Source of the DNA: an uncultured Clostridia bacterium
GTDB lineage: Bacteria > Bacillota > Clostridia > TANB77 > CAG-508
Assembly (NCBI GenBank): GCA_944393275.1
Contig: CALXZQ010000055.1
Location: forward strand, 1-7,703
DNA: 7,703 bases
Direction of reading: 5' to 3'
The position numbers were made by a program, and so were the translations under genes. Within the stretch, counting starts at the first letter, position 1; each line of letters starts with the position of its first letter. Of the stretch, positions 1 to 5,655 are shown piece by piece. The notes beneath the pieces were generated by a model, which saw nothing but the letters and a program-made list of their open reading frames with translations, searched no databases and was not told the origin of the DNA.

Positions 1-503
1 ATTTTTCTTTCTGCTTCTATATCTTTTTCTTTTCCATTCGTATCAATATATACAGCACTTAATATTATACTTGTTTCTTTAGAAAAATAATCTGCACTTA
101 TTAATTCTTGTTTTTCAAAACCAAATATTACTCCAATCTCATTTTGCCCTTCTAACCATTCGATTGATAATTCATTATTGCTTATCTCAAGTTCTTCACT
201 CTTCATGGAAAAATTAGGATTATCTAATTTAATCTTAATCTGCTTTAGATAACCTTCCTTGACATTAAAATTAACATACAAACTTCCTTCCTCACTCTTT
301 TTCTGGATTTTTGTATGTGTGTTTTGTTCATTTTCTTTGAAATATACATCGAATTCGACATTTTTGTTATTAGTTTTTACTTCTTGACTTTCTAACTCTT
401 CATATTCTGCATAAGCCTTTTCTGCTAATACACCCCAATACGAAAATGTTATAACAAAAATTAATATTGCAGAAACTATTTTGTTAACTAATTTGGTTTT
501 CAT
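1..503 (-). CDS. Secreted or surface protein, N-terminal fragment (truncated by window edge)
   Basis: My reading of the minus strand from the ATG at 503 gives 167 complete codons with no stop, running off the window, so only the N-terminus is present. The first 32 residues form a typical Sec signal peptide: a basic start (MKTKLVNK), a hydrophobic core (about residues 9-26, IVSAILIFVITFSYWGVL) and an A-Y-A signal-peptidase I site at 30-32 followed by EYEE. The mature part is charged and rich in alternating beta-type segments (for example SLYVNFNVKEGYLKQIKIKL, 74-93), which looks like an extracellular beta-sandwich repeat rather than an enzyme. The start is supported by a perfect AGGAGG five bases upstream and by a sigma-A promoter. 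From memory, proteins opening this way in gut Clostridia tend to be long wall-anchored proteins; that is inference, since no anchor motif or named domain is visible here. Exported: confident. Specific function: unknown. Confidence 0.85.
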   Translation of the reverse strand, partial: MKTKLVNKIVSAILIFVITFSYWGVLAEKAYAEYEELESQEVKTNNKNVEFDVYFKENEQNTHTKIQKKSEEGSLYVNFNVKEGYLKQIKIKLDNPNFSMKSEELEISNNELSIEWLEGQNEIGVIFGFEKQELISADYFSKETSIILSAVYIDTNGKEKDIEAERK

Positions 504-508
504 ATTTT

Positions 509-514
509 CCTCCT
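509..514 (-). promoter_or_regulatory. Shine-Dalgarno of the secreted-protein gene
   Basis: AGGAGG on the minus strand, five bases before the ATG at 503. It is a full consensus match. It fixes the start of a gene whose downstream part lies outside the window and implies strong translation. Confidence 0.85.
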
Positions 515-542
515 ACAAGTATATATAAATATATATAATATA

Positions 543-570
543 ATTATAGCAATACTTATAGCTCTTTCAA
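543..570 (-). promoter_or_regulatory. Sigma-A promoter with extended -10 for the secreted-protein gene
   Basis: On the minus strand, TTGAAA (565-570, five of six -35 bases) is separated by 16 bases from a perfect TATAAT (543-548). The -10 is preceded by TG one base upstream (TGCTATAAT), which is the extended -10 element common in Firmicutes. The expected start lies near 535-537, giving a leader of roughly 33 bases before the ATG at 503. This is the best promoter in the window and points to vegetative expression. Confidence 0.75.
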
Positions 571-738
571 TATAGGCATGGACTTGAAGCATTAATATAT
601 CTTTTTTCTTTATACGGATACTATTGTAGCCCGTTTTATTACATGCAATTTACATTTACATATTATTTCTGTGTATTTTCTGTATTTTTTTGTCAATATT
701 TCCACAATTATTACGCATTCATACTTTTTATGTTTTTG

Positions 739-768
739 TAACAAATTAATTACATTAAGCATATACTT
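739..768 (+). promoter_or_regulatory. Possible mother-cell (sigma-E/sigma-K-like) promoter for the small-gene cluster
   Basis: CATATACT at 760-767 matches the sigma-E -10 pattern CATACAnT at all but one position. TAACAAA at 739-745, 14 bases upstream, is a partial match (five of seven) to the sigma-E -35. Read as sigma-K, the AC at 741-742 lies 17 bases before CATA, the usual spacing, but the distal TA is TT. The same bases include TATACT (762-767), a near-consensus sigma-A -10 without a good -35 at 16-18 bases. In DNA this AT-rich such matches occur by chance, so the call is tentative. The leader to the ATG at 824 would be about 50 bases. Confidence 0.3.
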
Positions 769-809
769 ATATAGATATTATTTTTGCTCTACGTACATAT
801 TATAAATTT

Positions 810-816
810 AAGGAGG
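810..816 (+). promoter_or_regulatory. Shine-Dalgarno of the first small gene
   Basis: AAGGAGG, seven bases before the ATG at 824, is a full match to the anti-Shine-Dalgarno. It is the main reason to accept the 50-codon frame that follows as a real gene and to choose this start over the in-frame ATGs at codons 7, 11 and 13. Confidence 0.8.
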
Positions 817-823
817 TTTTTAT

Positions 824-976
824 ATGGCAAATAATATAGATATGGGAACTCTAATGAGTATGCTTTCTAAATTTGATAAGAAAGACTTAGAAAAAGGAAT
901 TGCAAAAGCTAATGAGATCATGAATTCAAAGGATAAAGACAAAATAATAGAAGATTTAACCAAGAATATGAAATAA
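824..976 (+). CDS. Small charged helical protein, 50 aa, unknown function
   Basis: I read this 50-codon frame directly: it starts MANNIDMGTLMSMLSKFDKK, ends with ...DLTKNMK and a TAA at 974-976. It is Lys/Asp/Glu-rich (nearly a third Lys plus acidic residues), has no Cys and no membrane segment or signal peptide, and is predicted by composition to be mostly alpha-helical: a methionine-rich amphipathic N-terminal stretch (7-16) followed by a charged helix (19-35) and a second short helix (39-49). The ideal Shine-Dalgarno and the close spacing to the next gene (24 bases, same strand) support it as a true gene and the first of a three-gene unit. I do not recognise the family. The abundance of codons such as ATA and AAA matches the neighbours, so there is no sign of recent transfer. 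Confidence 0.75.
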   Translation: MANNIDMGTLMSMLSKFDKKDLEKGIAKANEIMNSKDKDKIIEDLTKNMK

Positions 977-1000
977 TTTCTTTTAAGGGGAAGTGATAAT

Positions 1001-1378
1001 ATGAATGAAGAAGAATTATCTGATGTAATGAAAAAAATTTCTAGTATGCTTAGTTCTAGCAATATAGATAGTTCAGACAATTCTAATAATTCTGAGGATT
1101 CAAATGATTATAGCACTTATAATTCTTCTGATAGTTCTGATACACAAAATAACGGTTTTAATATAGACTTTGAAACATTACTAAAAATAAAAAGTATAAT
1201 GGATAAAATGAATAGTAAAAAAGACAGTCCAAGATCTAATCTATTGCTTTCCCTAAAGCCTTACTTAAATGATCGACGAAAAGATAAAATGGATCAATAT
1301 ATAAAATTATTAAACATGGGAGAAATGATAGAACTACTTATGGATAATAACAACAATGGTGGTGATAGTAAATGCTAG
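1001..1378 (+). CDS. Small protein with Ser/Asn/Asp-rich linker and basic C-terminal helical module, 125 aa
   Basis: Three parts are visible. Residues 1-17 form an acidic/amphipathic helix (MNEEELSDVMKKISSML) that resembles the MSML-containing N-terminus of the preceding protein. Residues 18-52 are a low-complexity tract almost entirely Ser, Asn and Asp with scattered Tyr and Thr, probably a disordered linker. Residues 54-114 are two helical segments: FETLLKIKSIMDKM, then RSNLLLSLKPYLNDRRKDKM and LLNMGEMIELLMD. The tail is Asn/Gly-rich and ends in Cys. From memory, the R-x-N-L-L-x-x-L-K-P-Y-L-x-x-x-R pattern recurs in short uncharacterised proteins of Firmicutes; no search was possible. There is no signal peptide, membrane segment or catalytic motif. 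AAGGGG at 985-990 serves as the ribosome site. The stop overlaps the next gene's start, so the two are likely translationally coupled. Role unknown; possibly a structural or adaptor protein. Confidence 0.85.
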   Translation: MNEEELSDVMKKISSMLSSSNIDSSDNSNNSEDSNDYSTYNSSDSSDTQNNGFNIDFETLLKIKSIMDKMNSKKDSPRSNLLLSLKPYLNDRRKDKMDQYIKLLNMGEMIELLMDNNNNGGDSKC

Positions 1379-1488
1379 AGTTTGCTTCTGATGATTTATT
1401 AATTATAGGATTACTTTTATTTTTATATACTGAAGGGGTTAAAGATTCTTCTCTTTTTATTATATTAGTACTATTACTCATAACATAA
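1372..1488 (+). CDS. Tiny hydrophobic membrane peptide, 38 aa, unknown function
   Basis: This short frame begins at an ATG that overlaps the last seven bases of the previous gene (the shared sequence is ATGCTAG) and ends with TAA at 1486-1488. The peptide reads MLEFASDDLLIIGLLLFLYT (1-20) then EGVKDSS and a second hydrophobic run LFIILVLLLIT (28-38). It is thus two short greasy segments, about ten residues each, split by a polar acidic/basic turn, plus an acidic DD before the first. It could form a tight hairpin in the membrane or assemble peripherally as an oligomer. GGTGGTGAT just upstream is a plausible ribosome site, and coupling to the preceding gene is likely. The stop codon sits inside the left arm of the terminator, so it is the last gene of the unit. 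Small size leaves some doubt, but composition, position and overlap favour a real gene. Confidence 0.65.
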   Translation: MLEFASDDLLIIGLLLFLYTEGVKDSSLFIILVLLLIT

Positions 1489-1528
1489 AGGACACTTATA
1501 ATCTAAATAAGTGCCCTTTTATATTTTT
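1487..1528. terminator. Shared terminator between convergent small-gene cluster and rod/min operon
   Basis: Inverted repeat: left arm AAAGGACACTTAT (1487-1499), 7-base loop, right arm ATAAGTGCCCTTT (1507-1519), followed on the plus strand by a T-rich tail TATATTTTT. In the plus-strand RNA the 13-bp stem has one A-C mismatch but a good U tail. In the minus-strand RNA the mismatch becomes a G-U pair, so the stem is continuous, but the tail (AUGUUAUG) is poor in U. It lies 10 bases beyond the minC stop and overlaps the last stop codon of the small-gene cluster, so it probably ends both units. Confidence 0.8.
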
Positions 1529-1529
1529 A

Positions 1530-2144
1530 TTATTCTAATATTATTTTATCATCTTTAATATATGCATAGGTTTTTGGAATGTTATATTCCTCATCATCTT
1601 TTGTAATTCCTTGTACAATATTTGAAATTCTTATTTGAACAGATTCTATTTTATTAGCCGCAATTATTGCTTCTTTGTTACCTTTGGCTCCTGCATGTGC
1701 TAACCCTCTTAATGTACCTAGTACAACAATATTCTCACCAGCCATTACTTCTGCTCCACTATTTACATCTCCTATTATAACTAGACTTCCTTCAAATTCA
1801 ATTTTTTGTCCGGATCTTATTGATCCTGTGTGGAACTTAGTTTCAGAATTTTTTATTTCTTCATGATATGCCCTTTTAATTCCATATAATCCTAATCCCC
1901 TAGGGCTTTCAAATTCTATAGGTACATCCAAAGATTTCCTTATTATATCTTGTATCTCTGTTATTTCCTTATTCTTTAAAATTTTACCAGTTACTAATAT
2001 TGGTGTTTTTTCCTTTTGATATAATCTTTTAAGTTCAGGCAATTTCTTTTTTAGACTTCCTACAATTTCTTCTTGTTCTGCCTTATCACTTAATCTTATA
2101 ATTATTTGATCTTTTTTGGTATTAATAGTTACATACTGAGCCAT
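1530..2144 (-). CDS. minC: Septum site-determining protein MinC
   Basis: MinC inhibits FtsZ assembly away from midcell, acting at the membrane with the ATPase MinD. At 204 residues this is normal for a Firmicute MinC. The N-terminal FtsZ-inhibiting domain (about 1-95) is the divergent part. The C-terminal right-handed beta-helix domain (about 104-180) is diagnostic: RSGQ (110-113, the motif that contacts MinD in characterised MinC), GSLVIIGDVNSGAEV (119-133), then VLGTLRGLAHAGAKGN (141-156) with the conserved R-G-x-x-H-A-G core. It is the last gene of the operon. Its AAAGGA ribosome site (2155-2160) abuts the mrdA stop, with only 16 bases between genes, so transcription with the rod genes is expected. 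No minD or minE follows, although the MinD-binding motif is intact, so the partner must be encoded elsewhere or provided by another protein. Confidence 0.95.
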   Translation of the reverse strand: MAQYVTINTKKDQIIIRLSDKAEQEEIVGSLKKKLPELKRLYQKEKTPILVTGKILKNKEITEIQDIIRKSLDVPIEFESPRGLGLYGIKRAYHEEIKNSETKFHTGSIRSGQKIEFEGSLVIIGDVNSGAEVMAGENIVVLGTLRGLAHAGAKGNKEAIIAANKIESVQIRISNIVQGITKDDEEYNIPKTYAYIKDDKIILE

Positions 2145-2160
2145 ATTTTTTACATCCTTT

Positions 2161-4251
2161 CTATCTAAATAATTCTGTATATGGAATGGCTGTCATATTT
2201 TCGTGTACTTGATTTATATTCATTCCAAAGTATTGATTCATAATGTTTCTAACCGCTTCTCCAGAATAATTGCCATGTCCACCATTTTCAATGAATACAA
2301 CAACTGCAATCTCTGGATTTTCATATGGTGCAAATCCAGCAAACCATGCATTAACATTTTTTCCTGCTTCTGCTGAACCTGTTTTACCACCAATTTCTAT
2401 GTTAAATGTTCTAAATATATTGTATGCTGTTCCTCCTTGCATTGCAACAGATTTCATTCCTGATAATACTGCATTTAGATTTTCTTGATTTATTTGTAAA
2501 TCTTCTATTTGTCTTTCTGTTATTCCTAGTTTTTCATTTATTTTTTGCTCATATTCTTCTCTTGGTACTTCTGTTCCATCTGGTCTTATTATAGATTTTA
2601 TAATCGTAGTCTCTACTGGCTTTCCTCCATTTGTAAGCATACTAATATATTGTGCAATTTGAAGTGGTGAACACTGATTTTCACCTTGTCCAATTGAAGC
2701 TGATGTAATATTTCCTGGATACCAAGGTTCTCCACTTGCTGTATTTCTAGATGCTACTAACCCTGATGCTTCATCTGGAAGCTCCACACCTGTTTTACTT
2801 CCTAGTCCAAAATATCTTGCATATTTTTCTAAAGTATCTATTCCCATTCTATCACCCACTGTATAGAAGAAAACATTACATGATTTTTGAATTGCTTGTG
2901 ATATATTTAATGATCCATGTCCTCTATGGTATTCATTATAATACCAACACCTTGGGCTATGACCACTATCACTATATTTAGTATATATACCTGAATCGTA
3001 AATTTTCTCTGTTGTATTTGTTACTCCTGATTCTAATGCAGCTATTGCTGTTACCATTTTAAATACAGATCCTGGTTCATATGCATCTTGTGCGGCTTTA
3101 TTTCTTAATGGTCTATATGGATTGTCTCTATATTCTGCCCATTTATCACTAGATATCCCCCCTACGAAATCTTGCGGATTATATGTAGGATAGCTTGCCA
3201 TCGCAAGTATTTCTCCTGTTTTTACATTCATTACTACAGCTGCTCCTGCATTAGCATCATATCTTTGGGCAAATCCTCCATTTCGTATTTTATCTATTGT
3301 TTGAACTAATGCTTCTTCTGTAACTTTTTGCAGATTTGCATCTATTGTTAAGACCACATCACAGCCTTTTGTTGCTTCTTCTGTTATATATTCTTCATTT
3401 ACTGTTCCATCAACAGACATATCTATTTGCTTTGTTCCATCAACACCTTTTAGATATTCTTCGCAAGCATATTCAATACCTGTTTTACCTATTATATCAT
3501 CAGCATCATAAGTTTCTTTTCTAGTTGCATATTCATCTTCATCTATTTGCCCTATATTACCAATTATATGTGCTGCTAAAGTTCCAGAAGGATAATTTCT
3601 TACTGGCTCTACAACTACATTAACTCCTAAAAAGTCTGCATTTCTCTCGTTAAATACTAATACACTTTGTCTACTTAAATTACTGCATAATGTAATTGCT
3701 CTTATTGAACTATAGCCTTTTTGAGTTATTTCATATCTTATGGCAAGTATTTTTCTTACCTCTTCTATATTTTCATTTTCTATTTCATATTTTTCTTTAA
3801 ACTTATAAAAGGCTTCTTCTGGTGATATATTTTCATCAAATTTATTATCCTTTTTCCACTTTGCTAATTTTTCTTCACTTGAGAAATCAAATTCAAAAGG
3901 ATTAATTTTGATAGGGAATGAGTCTACATATTTATCACCATTTGTTTCTAATACATTTATTATTTGCAATATTGTAGAGTTTAGTGCTGCGTTATCCATC
4001 TTTGTTTTATACAACTCTAAACTAAATCCCATTGAAGTAGTTGCAAGTTCGTTTCCACTGTTATCTAATATTGAACCCCTCGCTGCTTCCAACTTGCTTT
4101 CTCTTGTTAATCTATTATTTGATTGTTCTCTATATTCTGCTCCATGAATTATTTGAAGATTGAAAAGTTGCAACAGCAAAATAATGCCTACAACATATAT
4201 GAAGACAGTTATTATATTATATCTTAATTTTTCGTTTACATTATTATTCAA
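2161..4251 (-). CDS. mrdA: Penicillin-binding protein 2 (elongasome transpeptidase)
   Basis: Class B PBP that cross-links peptidoglycan during side-wall growth, working with RodA and MreBCD on the outer membrane face. Order of parts: short cytoplasmic start, one membrane anchor (about 12-34), dimerisation/pedestal domain starting at LEAARGSILDNSG (54-66) and containing a Glu/Lys-rich insert (about 105-180), then the transpeptidase domain with all three active-site motifs: S395-V-F-K398 (catalytic serine), S457-C-N459, and K623-T-G625. D419, D428, H431 and C435 follow the order of the zinc ligands described in E. coli PBP2; zinc binding here is inference. The length, 696, is ordinary for Firmicute PBP2. 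The start is TTG, chosen because GGAG lies seven bases upstream and the next in-frame ATG (codon 75) would delete the anchor. The gap to mreD is 23 bases. Confidence 0.96.
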   Translation of the reverse strand: MNNNVNEKLRYNIITVFIYVVGIILLLQLFNLQIIHGAEYREQSNNRLTRESKLEAARGSILDNSGNELATTSMGFSLELYKTKMDNAALNSTILQIINVLETNGDKYVDSFPIKINPFEFDFSSEEKLAKWKKDNKFDENISPEEAFYKFKEKYEIENENIEEVRKILAIRYEITQKGYSSIRAITLCSNLSRQSVLVFNERNADFLGVNVVVEPVRNYPSGTLAAHIIGNIGQIDEDEYATRKETYDADDIIGKTGIEYACEEYLKGVDGTKQIDMSVDGTVNEEYITEEATKGCDVVLTIDANLQKVTEEALVQTIDKIRNGGFAQRYDANAGAAVVMNVKTGEILAMASYPTYNPQDFVGGISSDKWAEYRDNPYRPLRNKAAQDAYEPGSVFKMVTAIAALESGVTNTTEKIYDSGIYTKYSDSGHSPRCWYYNEYHRGHGSLNISQAIQKSCNVFFYTVGDRMGIDTLEKYARYFGLGSKTGVELPDEASGLVASRNTASGEPWYPGNITSASIGQGENQCSPLQIAQYISMLTNGGKPVETTIIKSIIRPDGTEVPREEYEQKINEKLGITERQIEDLQINQENLNAVLSGMKSVAMQGGTAYNIFRTFNIEIGGKTGSAEAGKNVNAWFAGFAPYENPEIAVVVFIENGGHGNYSGEAVRNIMNQYFGMNINQVHENMTAIPYTELFR

Positions 4252-4258
4252 ATTAATT

Positions 4259-4262
4259 CTCC
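4259..4262 (-). promoter_or_regulatory. Shine-Dalgarno deciding the TTG start of mrdA
   Basis: GGAG on the minus strand, seven bases from TTG at 4249-4251. The ATG a few bases into the gene (within AATAATAATG) is out of frame. This short site plus a TTG start predicts weaker initiation than for the other genes of the operon. Confidence 0.7.
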
Positions 4263-4274
4263 AAATCTAATATT

Positions 4275-4808
4275 TTAAAAATATCTCGTTAATATTTTAT
4301 TTTCTTTGTACATATCTTCTAATGAAAAACCAACTCTTTGCATAAATGGATAAATTATAATGGTTAATATCACATTATATAATGTTTCTATTGATACTAT
4401 TCTAATAAAATTCCAAATTGATATTTCATATGAAAAGATAAATGCATTTATTATATAACTTCCAAGTTCATAAGTTATAGTTGTTAGGATAATCACCAAA
4501 ATTATTGTTAATTTACTATCTTTTGAAAAATTTTTATTTAAGAATCTAGCCATAATAGCTACTGCTCCGAGCATAATTGCTGAAATTCCTACATTCTTTC
4601 CTATAAATATATCTAATAATAATCCTACAATTACTCCTGAAATTATTCCTATATATTTGCCTCCAAATAGTCCTAAAAAGACTATAAATATAACAAATAA
4701 ATTAGGTTTTATTCCAGCAATAGTAAACCAAGTAAAAAAGTTTGCTTGTAATATATATATAATTATGAATGCTATGCATATTAAAAATATGGCTAATTTT
4801 TTTTTCAT
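4275..4808 (-). CDS. mreD: Rod shape-determining protein MreD
   Basis: MreD is the polytopic membrane subunit that pairs with MreC in the elongasome. The 177-residue protein is almost entirely hydrophobic, with about five to six membrane spans (roughly 5-23, 34-50, 52-70, 75-90, 100-125 and 135-156). Family hallmarks visible are the A-G-I-K-P-N-L segment (31-37) after the first span and the G-x-x-x-G-L-L-L-D-I-F-x-G segment (58-70) typical of MreD in Firmicutes. It has no signal peptide beyond the first span and ends in a short charged tail. AGAGG (4815-4819) six bases before the ATG at 4808 supports the start, 16 bases after mreC. Sequence conservation of MreD is low, so its place between mreC and mrdA carries much of the weight in this call. 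Confidence 0.93.
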   Translation of the reverse strand: MKKKLAIFLICIAFIIIYILQANFFTWFTIAGIKPNLFVIFIVFLGLFGGKYIGIISGVIVGLLLDIFIGKNVGISAIMLGAVAIMARFLNKNFSKDSKLTIILVIILTTITYELGSYIINAFIFSYEISIWNFIRIVSIETLYNVILTIIIYPFMQRVGFSLEDMYKENKILTRYF

Positions 4809-4824
4809 TTCTTTCCTCTTTTAA

Positions 4825-5637
4825 TTAATTTGTTATTACTAGAACTGTAGCTAACTTAGAAAAGTCAACTGCTGGTTCTATCTCAGCATATCTATCTGTT
4901 ATATTTTTTGTATTTACAACTTCTTTTATAGTTCCTATATGTATTCCTTTTGGATATATTCCTCCTAAACCTGACGTTTCTACGCTATCATTTGGAACTA
5001 GATTTGCATTAGTTGGTATATATGTTGCTTTTAAGTATGTACTATCTAAGACACCCTTTACAATTATACTATCTTCTGAAGCACTTATTGTGCAACTAAC
5101 TGCACTTGCAGAATCTATAATTGTTTGTACTTTAGATGTATCATCTGTTACTGAAATTACATGCCCTACGAGACCTTTGTCTGCTATTACTGTCATATTA
5201 GGTTCTACACCATCTTTTGAACCTACATTTATTACTAACACACTGCTATAATTACTTATATCTTTGTTTATTACGTATCCAGAAACTGTTTTGTATTCTC
5301 CATATTTTTCTGTTAAGTTCATTGCTTCCTTTAATGTTTCATTTTCTGCTTTTATACTTTCTAATTCTCTTAAGCTTTGTTCTAGATTACTGTTTTTTTC
5401 TTTCAACTCTTCATTTTCTGCTTTTAGATTATTTATATCTGTAAAAAATGTACTATTTCCAGCAATTTTATTCTTAATTGTTGTGATTCCATTTTGTATT
5501 GGCATTATTAAAGTGCTAAAGGCATTTTCAATATATGATAATCTTTCTATATTTGTGTTAGAAAGAAAAACAAGTAATATCAAGATTACAATTGTAATTC
5601 CTACTCCAACAGCTCCTGTTTTTTTCTTTTTATACAT
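4825..5637 (-). CDS. mreC: Rod shape-determining protein MreC
   Basis: MreC is a bitopic scaffold that links MreB inside with PBP2 outside. It has a basic start (KKKK at 3-6), a single membrane span (about 9-27), then an extracellular coiled coil (about 66-110) in which the unit K-A-E-N-E-x-L-K-E occurs twice (72-80 and 96-104). The C-terminal beta-domain pair (about 118-268) carries the family signatures KGLVGHVI (154-161) and TSGLGGIYPKGIHIGTI (221-237). Length 270 is normal. An AAAGGA ribosome site (5646-5651) lies eight bases before the ATG at 5637, and the gap from mreB is 18 bases. All expected domains are present with no odd features. Confidence 0.96.
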   Translation of the reverse strand: MYKKKKTGAVGVGITIVILILLVFLSNTNIERLSYIENAFSTLIMPIQNGITTIKNKIAGNSTFFTDINNLKAENEELKEKNSNLEQSLRELESIKAENETLKEAMNLTEKYGEYKTVSGYVINKDISNYSSVLVINVGSKDGVEPNMTVIADKGLVGHVISVTDDTSKVQTIIDSASAVSCTISASEDSIIVKGVLDSTYLKATYIPTNANLVPNDSVETSGLGGIYPKGIHIGTIKEVVNTKNITDRYAEIEPAVDFSKLATVLVITN

Positions 5638-5655
5638 TTATAGATTCCTTTCAAT

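Larger units (their letters stand above)
504..823. other. Divergent intergenic control region without a gene
   Basis: These 320 bases separate two divergently transcribed units. I see no convincing coding sequence on either strand. The left third holds the sigma-A promoter and Shine-Dalgarno of the leftward secreted-protein gene, plus a TA-rich self-complementary stretch (520-537). The right third holds a weak sporulation-type promoter match (739-768) and the Shine-Dalgarno of the rightward small-gene cluster. The middle (about 571-735) is AT-rich with runs of T; I see no riboswitch fold, terminator or tRNA there. Confidence 0.7.

Noticed and set aside
690..727. TTGTCA at 690-695 and CATACTTT at 720-727 as a promoter for the small-gene cluster
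   Set aside because: TTGTCA has no -10 at 16-18 bases. CATACTTT is 19 bases from the nearest AATATT, too far for sigma-E. The pair at 739-767 fits better.
571..735. Possible small RNA or riboswitch in the divergent region
   Set aside because: I found no long complementary arms, conserved riboswitch core or terminator hairpin; the segment is plain AT-rich sequence.
820..1080. Minus-strand 86-codon open frame across the start of the small-gene cluster
   Set aside because: It lies opposite two plus-strand genes that have good ribosome sites. It has no ribosome site of its own, and its low-complexity Ser/Leu/Ile sequence is the complement of AT-rich Ser/Asn/Asp codons.
2751..3524. Plus-strand His/Leu/Tyr-rich frames antisense to mrdA
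   Set aside because: The composition is the complement of Asp/Glu/Tyr codons in the transpeptidase gene; no initiation signals.
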